Shown: positions 51,316 to 60,818 of the stretch, in pieces
Position numbering within the stretch: position 1 is the first letter of the stretch
Layout: the number at the start of each line of letters is the position of its first letter
Assembly (NCBI RefSeq): GCF_024385605.1
Contig: NZ_JANFOJ010000013.1
Coordinates: 22,671-86,670, forward strand
Direction: 5' to 3'
Length of the DNA: 64,000 nucleotides
DNA from: Sporolactobacillus sp. STSJ-5
GTDB lineage: Bacteria; Bacillota; Bacilli; Bacillales; Sporolactobacillaceae
Notes under the pieces: generated by a model
What the model saw: only the letters and a program-made list of their open reading frames with translations
Database searches by the model: none
What the model was told of the DNA's origin: nothing
Translations under genes and position numbers: made by a program

Positions 51316-51486
51316 ATAGGTAAAGAACGTTTAGCATTTTACCTTGATGTACAACGATAAGGTCATAAGAGAAAGAATCACAATTTGCGCTTTTTGGTGG
51401 GCAATCGAGTTAGGCGCCCTATCTGATAAATAAACGGAAAAACTCCGCTTATTTTACCCTTTACTTAATGAAGGACCGGAAGGATT
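51316..51486 (+). repeat. Terminator-linked repeat, copy D (type 2, short)
   Basis: Head AGGTAAAGAACGTTTAGCAT, then ACAACGATAAGGTCATAAG, a diverged GCGCCCTATCTGATAAAT, CGGAAAAACTCCGCTTATTT and TTTACTTAATGAAGGACCGG. Its 3' end abuts the truncated acetyltransferase gene. Confidence 0.7.
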
Positions 51487-51530
51487 AATGAACCAGAAGT
51501 GAGATGAATGGGGATTAGCGGGTGACCGGC

Positions 51531-51867
51531 TATAGATATGTACACCGGATGCATGCAAACAATGATGACCGATTACGACCGGTGCACAGTCGAGAATCAC
51601 GCAGTCAAAATTGGCATAAAAATGGTCACCGACATGAATGTTATACCCATAATTGCAATGAAAGGTTGGTTCAATATAAATTCTGTCGCCCGTCGTTCCA
51701 AAAAGTTCCTTAAGAAGCACAATTCGCCGTTCACGTTCTGTAACGAGCGATGAATTAAATGTACAGACACGTTCTCGGGCACACACGCAGTCTGCAACCA
51801 ATTCCGGATCGCAGGAATCGTATAGCGTCCCCGTGATTTTTTTTCTGTTTTCTGTTTTCTGATGCAT
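51531..51867 (-). pseudogene. Maltose O-acetyltransferase, truncated
   Basis: ATG 51867 after AAGGAGGAACC opens a hexapeptide-repeat acetyltransferase (Maa/NodL type). The N-terminal Mac domain and IYIEPTFHCNYGYNIHVGDHFYANFDCVILD are intact. Homology stops at ASGVHIYS, where the family continues for about 70 more residues with the left-handed beta-helix and catalytic histidine. The frame then runs through non-coding sequence to a stop at 51454, next to repeat copy D. The product would lack half of its active site. Confidence 0.75.
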
Positions 51868-52070
51868 AGGAGGTTCCTCCTTGCTTTTTTTGTTTCGATT
51901 ATCACAAATAATGCTGCTCTATGAATAATTGTACAGAAAGATTCGAAAACGCACGACACGGGAAATAATTTTTCGTTATAATAAAGACTAAGACCAATAA
52001 AACGTGCAGCAAAAAGTTCCTTATGTCACTGCATCGTTGAAAATCAGAAGAACAATTTGGAGGTTTGATC

Positions 52071-52667
52071 ATGACGACAATTTGCCTGGTCAGGCATGGA
52101 GAAACCGACTGGAATGCAATGGGAAAGCTGCAAGGACGCGAAGACATACCGCTTAATGAACGAGGGAGAAAGCAGGCTGAAATGGTTGGGAAATTTCTGC
52201 AGTCAGCCAAGTTTTCGGCTGTTGTGACGAGTCCATTGCTCCGTGCGAAGCAAACTGCCGAGATTATAAATAACTTTACGGGGAAATTGCCTCTTATTGA
52301 AAATGCAGATTTCATTGAAAAAGCGTATGGAAAGGCATCCGGTATGACGATCCTTGAACGTGACGAACACTTTCCGGATGGTGTCATTCCCGGAATGGAA
52401 TCTATAGAGATGGTCAGAAAACGTGTCATTCGCGGGCTATCCACGGTTAAACAGAGCTTTCCTGATCAGCCTGTGCTGCTTGTCGCACATGGCGGTCTGA
52501 TCAATGTTATTCTGGCTCTGCTGTCCGGCGGAGAAATCGGGACTGGAAAAACAAAGCTGTTTAACACGTGTATTAGTCATATCGCTACTGCCGGCAATTC
52601 ATGGAAAATCATTGATTATAACCGCATCGAACATCTGAGCAAGTTCGGCAAGGTGACCAGCATTTGA
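52071..52667 (+). CDS. Histidine phosphatase family protein
   Basis: 198 residues of the phosphoglycerate-mutase-like branch. Catalytic RHGET follows ICLV at the N-terminus, with the phosphate pocket completed by R59-type TSPLLRAKQTAEII and the second histidine in LLVAHGGLIN. The gene may be a broad phosphatase (PhoE-like) rather than a true mutase. TTGGAGG precedes ATG 52071; an ATG two codons earlier is less well spaced. Confidence 0.88.
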   Translation: MTTICLVRHGETDWNAMGKLQGREDIPLNERGRKQAEMVGKFLQSAKFSAVVTSPLLRAKQTAEIINNFTGKLPLIENADFIEKAYGKASGMTILERDEHFPDGVIPGMESIEMVRKRVIRGLSTVKQSFPDQPVLLVAHGGLINVILALLSGGEIGTGKTKLFNTCISHIATAGNSWKIIDYNRIEHLSKFGKVTSI

Positions 52668-52677
52668 CTTTTACTGC

Positions 52678-52708
52678 ACAAAAAAGAGAGCGAGTACATC
52701 GCTCTCAA
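52678..52708 (-). terminator. Terminator of tRNA-Gly
   Basis: On the minus strand GAGAGCGA and TCGCTCTC form an eight-pair stem followed by T6, 21 bases past the tRNA 3' end. Confidence 0.8.
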
Positions 52709-52728
52709 GGGTTGCTGAATGAAGTTAA

Positions 52729-52799
52729 AGCGGGTGATGGGAATCGAACCCACGACGAGAGCTTGGGAAGCTCTAATTTTACCATTAAACTACACCCGC
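52729..52799 (-). tRNA. tRNA-Gly (anticodon CCC)
   Basis: The minus strand folds as a 71-base tRNA. Acceptor arms GCGGGTG/CACCCGC, anticodon stem AGAGC/GCTCT, loop TTCCCAA giving CCC, T arm GTGGG-TTCGATT-CCCAT, discriminator T. The 3' CCA is not encoded. It reads GGG codons. It is a single gene with its own terminator, convergent with the phosphatase. Confidence 0.93.
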
Positions 52800-52986
52800 A
52801 AAAGCGCTTTAAAAACCATAACTAATCTTATAAGAATGGATTCTTTTTGTCAATGTTCATGATTCACTTGCATCGAGCGATTTTCTTGAGATAATGGCAC
52901 TAAGGTCCACTTGAAAATAATACAGTCATCATCCAATTTTGATATTAAAAAAGATAAATCAAGACAAAAAACAAGGAGTGGCAAAA

Positions 52987-53256
52987 GTGAAGGCAATTTT
53001 AACAGTAATCGGCAAGGATAACGTAGGTATTATTGCCGGCGTCAGCGGTAAGCTTGCTGAACTTCATGTGAATATTCTCGATGTTTCACAAACCATTATG
53101 AACGGCTATTTTACCATGATGATGATTCTTGATTTATCTGAGGCGGAGAGCAGCTTCGGCGATATGAAAAAGTCACTTGCTGATAAAGGAACAGAGCTTG
53201 GCGTTCAGATCAAAATTCAGCGTGAAGAAATTTTTACATCAATGCACAGTCTATAA
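52987..53256 (+). CDS. ACT domain protein, UPF0237 family
   Basis: 89 residues consisting of one ACT domain (KAILTVIGKDNVGIIAGVSGKLAELHVNILDVSQTIM). ACT domains bind amino acids or similar small ligands. AAGGAGTGG is well placed for the GTG at 52987; the frame opens earlier but without signals. It is followed after 21 bases by a UPF0210 gene; the pair is conserved in many Firmicutes, suggesting the ACT protein senses a ligand for that partner. Confidence 0.88.
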   Translation: MKAILTVIGKDNVGIIAGVSGKLAELHVNILDVSQTIMNGYFTMMMILDLSEAESSFGDMKKSLADKGTELGVQIKIQREEIFTSMHSL

Positions 53257-53277
53257 GCTGGAGGATATCGAAAAATA

Positions 53278-54633
53278 ATGGAAACGAAACAAATACTTGA
53301 AACCATTCGGATGATTGAAGAAGAAAAATTGGATATCCGGACGATCACGATGGGCATTTCGCTTTTGGACTGCATTGATGGCGATGGAGCGAAAGCCAGA
53401 GCAAAGATCTACGACAAGATTACACGGCAAGCGGAAAAACTGGTAGAAACAGGAGAAGCAATCTCCGATGAGTTTGGCATCCCGATTATTCACAAGCGTA
53501 TTTCTGTTACACCTATTTCACTTGTGGCAGGGGCCGCGCAGGATGAGAATTATACGGCTTTTGCTCAAACTTTGGACAAGGCGGCAAAGACGACAGGCGT
53601 TAATTTTGTCGGTGGATTCAGTGCGCTTGTTCAGAAGGGTTACACGTCGGGCGATCGCAAATTAATTCGATCTATTCCTGAAGCACTTGCAACCACCGAT
53701 TTTGTCTGCTCGTCAGTTAATGTCGGATCAACGCGCTCCGGTATCAATATGGATGCGGTGAAACAAATGGGCGGCATCGTCAAGGAAACGGCTGAACGTA
53801 CAAAGGATCAGCAAGGTCTGGGCTGCGCAAAGCTGGTTATCTTTGCGAATGCCGTCGAAGATAATCCATTCATGGCAGGAGCTTTTCATGGAGTCGGCGA
53901 AGAGGACTGTGTTCTTAATGTCGGTGTGAGCGGCCCTGGTGTTGTGAAACGGGCGCTTGAGAAGGTGAAAGGTCAGCCATTTGATGTCGTATCTGAAACG
54001 ATTAAAAAAATTGCGTTCAAGATTACGCGAATGGGCCAGTTGGTCGGACATGAGGCGTCGACTCGACTTGGTATACCATTCGGTATTGTCGATTTGTCTC
54101 TGGCCCCAACGCCGGCAGTCGGTGACTCGGTTGCCCATATTCTTGAAGAAATGGGGCTGGAGTCGGTTGGTACGCATGGAACTACAGCTGCATTGGCGTT
54201 GTTGAATGATGCAGTAAAAAAAGGCGGCGTTATGGCGTGCAGTCACGTCGGCGGTTTGAGCGGCGCATTCATTCCTGTCTCTGAAGATGCCGGAATGATA
54301 CACGCTGTTGAACGAGGTGCTCTCAATTTAGAGAAACTTGAAGCCATGACGGCTGTTTGTTCTGTTGGGCTTGATATGATTGCAATTCCCGGAGATACAC
54401 CGGCAGAAACGATTTCTGCGATGATTGCTGATGAAGCAGCGATTGGTGTCATTAACAATAAAACGACGGCGGTACGCGTAATTCCTGCTCTTGGTAAATC
54501 GGTTGGCGATACGGTTGAATTTGGCGGGCTGCTCGGATATGCTCCGGTTATGGATGTGAACCGCAATTCATCAGCCGATTTTATCGCACGAGGCGGCAGA
54601 ATTCCGGCACCGATTCATTCCTTTAAAAATTAA
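53278..54633 (+). CDS. UPF0210 (DUF711/PFL family) protein
   Basis: 451 residues, DUF711 family, related in fold to pyruvate formate-lyase/ribonucleotide-reductase barrels but without an assigned reaction. Signatures: [65 protein letters not shown] and SCSH-like [18 protein letters not shown]. Ends [14 protein letters not shown]. Cytosolic. Follows the ACT gene in an apparent operon and ends before a strong terminator. Confidence 0.88.
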   Translation: METKQILETIRMIEEEKLDIRTITMGISLLDCIDGDGAKARAKIYDKITRQAEKLVETGEAISDEFGIPIIHKRISVTPISLVAGAAQDENYTAFAQTLDKAAKTTGVNFVGGFSALVQKGYTSGDRKLIRSIPEALATTDFVCSSVNVGSTRSGINMDAVKQMGGIVKETAERTKDQQGLGCAKLVIFANAVEDNPFMAGAFHGVGEEDCVLNVGVSGPGVVKRALEKVKGQPFDVVSETIKKIAFKITRMGQLVGHEASTRLGIPFGIVDLSLAPTPAVGDSVAHILEEMGLESVGTHGTTAALALLNDAVKKGGVMACSHVGGLSGAFIPVSEDAGMIHAVERGALNLEKLEAMTAVCSVGLDMIAIPGDTPAETISAMIADEAAIGVINNKTTAVRVIPALGKSVGDTVEFGGLLGYAPVMDVNRNSSADFIARGGRIPAPIHSFKN

Positions 54634-54674
54634 AGCTTCGCTGAAGTTTGTGTTCATAAACGCCAGCAAAATAA

Positions 54675-54718
54675 GAAAAGAACGGAACCCTTTTTACTTA
54701 GGGTTCCGTTCTTTTTTA
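54675..54718. terminator. Bidirectional terminator
   Basis: AAAAGAACGGAACCCT and AGGGTTCCGTTCTTTT form a perfect 16-pair stem with T6 after it and A-rich sequence before it, between convergent genes. Confidence 0.93.
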
Positions 54719-54722
54719 GTGA

Positions 54723-54950
54723 TTAGCGGTTGTTATGATTTTGATCTTTATTCTGATCAAAGTTTTCAGCATAATTTTTCGAATCCGCATGGTCACCGGT
54801 ACGTTGTGCACGTTCTCTTTCTTCTACAGAATGTTCATCAAGCGGTTCGGCAAATTCTTCATTAAATTGCTTTGCAGCTTTTTTACCTTTTTCATCTTTA
54901 AAACTCACGATGCTCACAGCTTTCTTTTTGGTTTTTGACGTTTCCGTCAA
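54723..54950 (-). CDS. Small hydrophilic hypothetical protein
   Basis: 75 residues, rich in Lys, Glu, Asn and Asp, without membrane segments; ends KNYAENFDQNKDQNHNNR. No family recognised. The codon pattern and the shared terminator directly after its stop suggest a real gene, but the TTG at 54950 has no clear ribosome-binding site, and the true start may be an internal GTG. Small disordered proteins of this composition are common in spore-formers. Confidence 0.5.
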   Translation of the reverse strand: MTETSKTKKKAVSIVSFKDEKGKKAAKQFNEEFAEPLDEHSVEERERAQRTGDHADSKNYAENFDQNKDQNHNNR

Positions 54951-55087
54951 GAAGTAGTGTGAACGTATTTTAAATAATTATGCCTTTCATCATTTAAGTC
55001 AGTTCCAGCAGGCACGAAGCGAATAAAAGGATATAAAGACAGTGAATACCATATCCTAAAGCAATTACAGATAAAGGAGAGGGTAAC

Positions 55088-55873
55088 ATGAAAAGCGGAC
55101 GTTTAGATGGAGTAAATTTGCAAAAAGAAATTGTCAGCAAGGATACTTATGAAAAGAAGTTAGCCAAGTACCAATTGAAGTTGTTGTCGATGCAGCATCT
55201 GCTGCTCGAACATAATTTAGGTGTGATTTTTGTCTTCGAAGGCTGGGACGCAGCAGGGAAAGGCGGTGCGATTAAACGAGCGGTGGCGAATCTTGATCCG
55301 CGAGGGGTTCGTGTCTGGCCAATTGCGGCACCCGCGCCTCATGAGAAACGGTACCATTACATGCAGCGCTTCTGGAGAAAGATTCCTCAATATGGTCAGA
55401 TCGCGATTTTTGATCGATCCTGGTACGGTCGTGTTCTCGTCGAGCGCGTTGAACAGTTGGCAGAACCTAAAGAATGGAAACGTGCTTTTCAAGAAATTAA
55501 CGAATTTGAAAAAGAATTGACGAATGATCGCTACATGATCGATAAATTCTGGCTGCACATTGATAAAGCGGAACAATACAAACGTTTTAAAAAACGTGAA
55601 TCTGATCCGCTAAAAAAGTGGAAAATCACGGATGAGGATTGGCGAAATCGTGAAAAATGGGAGCACTATGTGACTGCAGCCGAAGAAATGTTTGATAAAA
55701 CTGATACAGCCGCGGCGCATTGGCATATTATCCCTGCCAATAGCAAATGGTATGCCCGCATTGCCATTCTAAAGCAAATGACTCGATCAATTGAGAATCA
55801 CTTGAAAGCAAATGGTTTTGATCTCTCAGAACTTCCTGATGTTTCAAAAATAATCAAAGATCAAACAAAATAG
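55088..55873 (+). CDS. Polyphosphate kinase 2 family protein
   Basis: 261 residues, single-domain PPK2. Walker A GWDAAGKGG at 52-60, the lid-side basic segment APHEKRYHYMQRFWRKIP and Walker B FDRSWYGRVLVERV at 108-121. PPK2 enzymes use polyphosphate to phosphorylate nucleotides (or the reverse); the class and nucleotide preference are not clear from sequence. AAAGGAGAGGG precedes ATG 55088. An exopolyphosphatase gene follows after about 130 bases in the same direction. Confidence 0.9.
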   Translation: MKSGRLDGVNLQKEIVSKDTYEKKLAKYQLKLLSMQHLLLEHNLGVIFVFEGWDAAGKGGAIKRAVANLDPRGVRVWPIAAPAPHEKRYHYMQRFWRKIPQYGQIAIFDRSWYGRVLVERVEQLAEPKEWKRAFQEINEFEKELTNDRYMIDKFWLHIDKAEQYKRFKKRESDPLKKWKITDEDWRNREKWEHYVTAAEEMFDKTDTAAAHWHIIPANSKWYARIAILKQMTRSIENHLKANGFDLSELPDVSKIIKDQTK

Positions 55874-56001
55874 TTTCCAGTCACGGTACGGCATGCTTTT
55901 GCAGTTTGTCTTTTTTAAGTTATACTTTTGAGTAGAGGGTGTTGTTTGCAAGAAAAAATTGTTTTTGCACGGCACGACGGACAGGCGGGGGAGGGAACGT
56001 T

Positions 56002-57543
56002 TTGAGTATTTTGCAAAAGCATGCAATCATTGACATCGGATCGAATTCCATTCGACTTGTAATTATTGGCGTTGATCAGGATTATTTTTCTAAAGAACTG
56101 CTGAATTTTAAAACCGTCGCACGATTAAGCAACTACATAGATGAAAATGATCAATTAAGCAATAAAGGCGTGTCCATCCTTTTGGACGTGCTAAAAAGAT
56201 TTCAGTTTATCATTGAACATGAACAAGGGGTCAGCGTTGTTGACGCTTTTGCCACGGCTGCTATGCGTAAAGCGAGAAATCGTGAAGAAGTGCTGAAGTG
56301 TGTTTACGATGAAACCGGGCTCAATGTTCGACTTCTTTCAGGGATGAAGGAAGCCTATTACGGCTATTTCGCAGTCGTTAATTCAACTTATGTAGAGAAC
56401 GGGATCACGATTGATATTGGTGGAGGCAGTACGGAGGTTACCATGTTCAGGAGACGCCGGCTGATCCATTCTCACTCCTTTTCATTTGGTGCTGTCACTC
56501 TGTACCAGACCTTCTACAAAGACAATGATCCATATGCAGGAGACCGACTAGAGGCTTATATAAAGAAAGAATTCGCATCGCTTGAGTGGTTGTGCGGCAA
56601 TGAGCTTCCTATTATTGGTATAGGGGGAACCGCCAGAAATTTAGCGCGTATTGACCAGATCCAGGAACATTACCCATTGGTGGGGCTCCATCAATATACA
56701 ATTCCGCGTGAGCGTCTAAATCAGTTGAAAGAGAAATTGGCTTCGATGACACTTGAGGAACGTGAGAGTATGGACGGACTCTCAAAAGACCGGTCGGATA
56801 TTATTTTGCCTGCATCGGCGGTTATTAATCTGCTTGTGAAACTGAATCGCGGAGACAGGTTTATGTTGAGCGGAGAGGGGTTGCGCGAAGGCGTATTCTA
56901 TGAATGGGTGCTCAAACAAAGGAATGAAGAGCGTATCCCGTATGTTTTGAATGAAAGCCTGCGGCAGCTGCGGCGCAATTTTAATTTGGACAGCCGTCAT
57001 ACTGCGTATGTGAAGAAATTAGCGTTTCAAATCTTGGATGGCATATTGGATTTATTCAAAGGAGACGATTCAGAGGAACGCATTGCCTGGTTGCTTTCGC
57101 ATAGCGCGGATCTTGCTTATTTAGGGGAATTTATAAATAATGAATCCAGCAGTGCACAAACCTTTTATTTACTGACTAATATGAACATTAATGGGATCAG
57201 CCACCGCGACCGCCTGGCTGTAGCGCTGATCGCTTCGTTTAAGAATCGGTCGAATCTCAGCGACTTTGCCAAGTCGTTCCAGCAAATGGCAACCAAAGAA
57301 GACATGAAACTGTATGAGACACTCGGCGCTGTGTTGCGTCTCGCACATGATTTCGATCGTACAAAATTGCATGTCGTCAATCGATTAACGCTCAAACAGA
57401 CGAAGAAAAAGCAGCTTCAGTTGACTGCCTATTATCATGATGATGCCTATTTTGAAGAACAAGCTGCACAAAGACATAAAAAACATCTTGAGCGGGCATT
57501 AAAGACGTCAGTGATGATTCAATTCAAAAATGCGGATGAATAG
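56002..57543 (+). CDS. ppx: Exopolyphosphatase (Ppx/GppA family)
   Basis: 513 residues. Releases phosphate from polyphosphate ends or from pppGpp. ASKHA-fold signatures: AIIDIGSNSIRLVI, the VDAFATAAMRKARNREE block, TIDIGGGSTEV and GIGGTARNLARI. The C-terminal HD-like helical part begins around 310. GGGGGAGGG precedes TTG 56002; the ATG at 55939 would add an implausible Cys/Gly-rich stretch. Together with the preceding PPK2 it forms a polyphosphate-use pair. Confidence 0.9.
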   Translation: MSILQKHAIIDIGSNSIRLVIIGVDQDYFSKELLNFKTVARLSNYIDENDQLSNKGVSILLDVLKRFQFIIEHEQGVSVVDAFATAAMRKARNREEVLKCVYDETGLNVRLLSGMKEAYYGYFAVVNSTYVENGITIDIGGGSTEVTMFRRRRLIHSHSFSFGAVTLYQTFYKDNDPYAGDRLEAYIKKEFASLEWLCGNELPIIGIGGTARNLARIDQIQEHYPLVGLHQYTIPRERLNQLKEKLASMTLEERESMDGLSKDRSDIILPASAVINLLVKLNRGDRFMLSGEGLREGVFYEWVLKQRNEERIPYVLNESLRQLRRNFNLDSRHTAYVKKLAFQILDGILDLFKGDDSEERIAWLLSHSADLAYLGEFINNESSSAQTFYLLTNMNINGISHRDRLAVALIASFKNRSNLSDFAKSFQQMATKEDMKLYETLGAVLRLAHDFDRTKLHVVNRLTLKQTKKKQLQLTAYYHDDAYFEEQAAQRHKKHLERALKTSVMIQFKNADE

Positions 57544-57610
57544 GGCTTGTCAAGCTTTTCAATAAGGTGGAAAATGGTAGACAAAAGAAGACAATGAGAA
57601 GGGGTTTTTT

Positions 57611-58618
57611 ATGGCTATTTTAGTATTGGGCGGCGCCGGATACATTGGTTCGCACGCGGTTTATCAACTCATCGATGCCGGCGAGGATGTGGTTGTTGTC
57701 GACAACTTGCAGACCGGTCATAAGGATGCACTTCATCCGAACGCAAAATTTTATCAAGGAGATATTCGCGACAAGACGTTCTTGGATTCTGTATTTAAGA
57801 AAGAAAATATTAAAGGCGTCATTCATTTTGCCGCCAATTCTTTAGTCGGCGAATCGGTTGAGAAGCCGCTGAAGTATTTCAATAATAATGTCTACGGGAT
57901 GCAAATTCTTTTGGAAGTTATGAACGATAATAACGTGAAACACATCGTATTTTCTTCAACTGCGGCAACATACGGCGAACCGGAAGTTGTTCCGATTACC
58001 GAAGACATGCCGACGCAGCCGACCAATCCATACGGCGAAACCAAGCTTACAATGGAAAAGATGATGAAATGGTGTGATCGTGCGTATGGCATGCGATTTG
58101 TTGCCCTTCGTTACTTCAATGTTGCCGGCGCAAGTAAAGGCGGATCAATTGGGGAGGATCACCATCCGGAAACACACTTAATTCCGATTGTTCTCCAGGT
58201 TGCTGCCGGTGAGCGTGACCATATCTCCATTTTCGGCGATGATTATGCAACCAAAGATGGGACCTGCGTCCGTGATTATGTGCACATTGAGGATCTGATC
58301 GCCGCACATCGCCTGGCACTTCGCTATCTGTTTGACGGCGGCAAGAGTGATGTATTCAACCTTGGCTCAAGTGAAGGATTTTCGGTTAAGGAAATTATTG
58401 AGGCGGCAAGAAAAGTTACCGGAGAGGCTATTCCTGCTGAACTGGCTCCAAGACGTGCGGGAGATCCGAGCACGCTGATCGCTTCCCCTGAAAAGGCAAA
58501 GCGTGTGCTTGGTTGGAACCCGAAACACACGAACATTCCTGAAATACTTGCCGATGCCTGGGCTTGGCACAGCAGCCACCCAAAAGGTTACGCGACAACC
58601 GTTGAATCGGCTAAGTAA
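57611..58618 (+). CDS. galE: UDP-glucose 4-epimerase
   Basis: 335 residues, extended short-chain dehydrogenase. NAD-binding GGAGYIGSH at the start; catalytic S-x-Y-K triad with SSTAATYG and [19 protein letters not shown] and [10 protein letters not shown] complete the family pattern. Interconverts UDP-glucose and UDP-galactose for exopolysaccharide or teichoic acid sugars. GAGAAGGGG precedes ATG 57611. Confidence 0.95.
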   Translation: MAILVLGGAGYIGSHAVYQLIDAGEDVVVVDNLQTGHKDALHPNAKFYQGDIRDKTFLDSVFKKENIKGVIHFAANSLVGESVEKPLKYFNNNVYGMQILLEVMNDNNVKHIVFSSTAATYGEPEVVPITEDMPTQPTNPYGETKLTMEKMMKWCDRAYGMRFVALRYFNVAGASKGGSIGEDHHPETHLIPIVLQVAAGERDHISIFGDDYATKDGTCVRDYVHIEDLIAAHRLALRYLFDGGKSDVFNLGSSEGFSVKEIIEAARKVTGEAIPAELAPRRAGDPSTLIASPEKAKRVLGWNPKHTNIPEILADAWAWHSSHPKGYATTVESAK

Positions 58619-58669
58619 TTAAGAATAGCAGCTTGTTTGTGGAACTATATGGAACTTAACGACAAAGTT

Positions 58670-58698
58670 TTGACACATTCGCGATTTCGCGGTACAAT
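58670..58698 (+). promoter_or_regulatory. Promoter of the metQNP transcript
   Basis: Perfect TTGACA (58670-58675), 17-base spacer, TACAAT (58693-58698), 22 bases before the riboswitch aptamer. Confidence 0.8.
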
Positions 58699-58720
58699 CG
58701 TATCACTAACCAATTGAATA

Positions 58721-58876
58721 CTTCTTATCCAGAGCGGCGGAGGGACTGGCCCGATGAAACCCGGCAACCAAATGAAAATTTAGGTGCCAATTCCTGCAGA
58801 ATCCATTTGGATTTTGAGAGATAAGAGAAGATATGAACGGATCAGGCTTCTCTCTTCTCGAGGGAAGCCTTTATTA
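58721..58876 (+). ncRNA. SAM-I (S-box) riboswitch
   Basis: Aptamer 58721-58830: P1 CTTCTTATC with GATAAGAGAAG, conserved AGAGCGGCGGAGGGACTGGC, CCGATGAAACCCGGCAACC and GGTGCCAATTCCTGC. The expression platform at 58843-58876 has GGCTTCTCTC/GAGGGAAGCC as terminator with a weak T-run; TCTCTTCTC can instead pair with the 3' side of P1 as antiterminator. High SAM would switch off metQNP. Confidence 0.95.
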
Positions 58877-58973
58877 GTTCCGAGCTCTTCATAAATTAGG
58901 AAAACTGGATGATTGGAAAAGCCTTCGGTTAGAAATCAGAGTATTCTTATATACAAACAGGAGGAAGCAAACA

Positions 58974-59792
58974 TTGAAAAAGATTACTGCAGTTATCTCA
59001 GCGTTTTTAGCATTTTCTTTAATTTTTGTTTTGGCCGCTTGCGGCAATAGTTCTTCAAAGGAATTGAGTGAAAAGGAAATTACGGTCGGTGTGACCGGCG
59101 GTCCTCACCAACAAGTAATGGAACAAGTCGTTAAGTTGGCGAAAAAAGACGGATTGACAATTAAATTGAAAGTATTCAACGATTACAATCAGCCGAATAT
59201 TGCACTGAACGATAAAGATCTGGATGCGAACAGCTACCAGACGCTCCCATTCCTCAAGGATCAGATTAAAAATAAAAACTATAAAATTACTGATGTGTTC
59301 AAAACCGTGGCCTTTCCAATGGGGATCTACTCGAAAAAAATTAAAAGTCTTAAAGATTTGAAAGACGGCGACAAGATTGCAGTACCGAATGACCCGGCTA
59401 ACGAGCTCCGCGCTTTGCAATTATTTGAGAAGGCCGGCGTTATTAAACTGAAGAAGGGTGCTGGGATTACATCAACGAAACGCGACGTGGTCAGCAATCC
59501 CAAACATCTGAAGATTATCGAATTGGATGCCGCACAGCTTCCGGCACAACTTGGTGAAGTTACTGCATCCGCAATTAATACCAACTTTGCGATGGGCGCA
59601 GGTCTTACAGTGTTGAAGGATTCTATTTTCCATGAACCGCTTGAAAACAACCCGTACCCTAACTATTTTGTTGTCCGTACCGATAATAAGAATGATAAAG
59701 TAGTCAAGCAGCTGAAGAAATACTATCAATCGAAGGAAGTCAAAGCATACATTAAGAAACAGTTTGGCGGTTCCGTAGTTCCTGCTTGGTAA
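58974..59792 (+). CDS. metQ: Methionine ABC transporter substrate-binding lipoprotein
   Basis: 272 residues, NlpA/MetQ family. Signal peptide with lipobox LAAC at about 20-23. KEITVGVTGGPHQQVMEQV, then LDANSYQTLPFLKDQ and IAVPNDPANELRALQLFEKAG are typical of MetQ, which binds D/L-methionine. TTG start after AGGAGGAAGC. Here metQ comes first, before metN, unlike B. subtilis metNPQ. Confidence 0.94.
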   Translation: MKKITAVISAFLAFSLIFVLAACGNSSSKELSEKEITVGVTGGPHQQVMEQVVKLAKKDGLTIKLKVFNDYNQPNIALNDKDLDANSYQTLPFLKDQIKNKNYKITDVFKTVAFPMGIYSKKIKSLKDLKDGDKIAVPNDPANELRALQLFEKAGVIKLKKGAGITSTKRDVVSNPKHLKIIELDAAQLPAQLGEVTASAINTNFAMGAGLTVLKDSIFHEPLENNPYPNYFVVRTDNKNDKVVKQLKKYYQSKEVKAYIKKQFGGSVVPAW

Positions 59793-59804
59793 GGAGGAAG
59801 CATC

Positions 59805-60818
59805 TTGATTAAATTACAGCATGTGTCAAAAACGTTTCGTGTTGGAAAGAACAAGATTGAGGCCTTGAAGGACGTTTCCCTTGAGGTAAACAAAGGTGAA
59901 ATTTTTGGTGTTATCGGTTTCAGCGGTGCCGGAAAGAGTACACTGATCCGTTGTGTAAACCTGCTTGAGCGGCCAACAAACGGGCAGGTGTTTGTCGATG
60001 ATCAGGATGTTTTGGAGCTGAATAAAAAAGGCTTGCGGCAATTAAGACGTAAAATCGGTATGATTTTTCAAGGTTACAATTTGCTTGAGACAGCGAATGT
60101 CTATGACAATGTTGCAACGCCGCTAAAATTGGAAGGCGTGCCGAAAGAAGAAATTAAGAAGCGCACCGAAAAGTACTTAGAGATTGTCGGATTGTCAGAT
60201 CGGCAGAGTGCTTTTCCGAGCCAATTATCCGGAGGCCAAAAACAGCGTGTGGCCATTGCCCGCGCGCTCGCTCATGAACCGGAAGTGCTGCTCAGCGATG
60301 AGGCAACGAGTGCACTGGATCCGAATACAACCGAGGCAATTCTTGAATTATTGCTCAAGGTCAATAAGGAACTGGGCATTACTATTTTCCTGATCACTCA
60401 TGAGCTGAACGTTATTCAGCGTATTTGTGATCGTGTGGCCGTTATGGAAGACGGCAGAATTGTGGAACAAGGTTCGGTTGTCGATGTGTTTACGCAACCG
60501 CAGCAGCCGATGACCAAGCAATTCATCAGCACGGAATCCAAGTTTCAGATTCCGGACTCGGTGAAGAACGATTTACTTAAATCGGGCCGATTGGTCAAAC
60601 TGACCTTCTTAGGAGAATCATCGAAGGATCCGGTACTAGCGACACTTGCTAAGCAGTATGATGTCTTGCCAAGTATTATTGCCGGCGGCATTGATCAATT
60701 GAAGAATCAGTCGGTCGGCAAGCTGCTCGTCCATTTGAAAGGCGATAAGGCAAAAATTGAGACGGCGATCGGCTTTCTTCGGGATCAGGATGTTCTTGTG
60801 GAAGAGGTGAAGGACTAA
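59805..60818 (+). CDS. metN: Methionine ABC transporter ATP-binding protein
   Basis: 337 residues. ABC domain (about 1-240) with Walker A GFSGAGKST, signature LSGGQKQR, Walker B VLLSDEATSALDP and switch histidine in ITHE. The C-terminal NIL/ACT-like domain (about 260-335) binds methionine and gives feedback inhibition of transport. TTG start after AAGGAGG. The stop overlaps metP by one base. Confidence 0.95.
   Translation: MIKLQHVSKTFRVGKNKIEALKDVSLEVNKGEIFGVIGFSGAGKSTLIRCVNLLERPTNGQVFVDDQDVLELNKKGLRQLRRKIGMIFQGYNLLETANVYDNVATPLKLEGVPKEEIKKRTEKYLEIVGLSDRQSAFPSQLSGGQKQRVAIARALAHEPEVLLSDEATSALDPNTTEAILELLLKVNKELGITIFLITHELNVIQRICDRVAVMEDGRIVEQGSVVDVFTQPQQPMTKQFISTESKFQIPDSVKNDLLKSGRLVKLTFLGESSKDPVLATLAKQYDVLPSIIAGGIDQLKNQSVGKLLVHLKGDKAKIETAIGFLRDQDVLVEEVKD

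Noticed and set aside
55939..56001. Upstream ATG of exopolyphosphatase
   Set aside because: Would add an unrelated Cys/Arg/Gly-rich peptide; the TTG at 56002 has a strong ribosome-binding site and starts the conserved domain.
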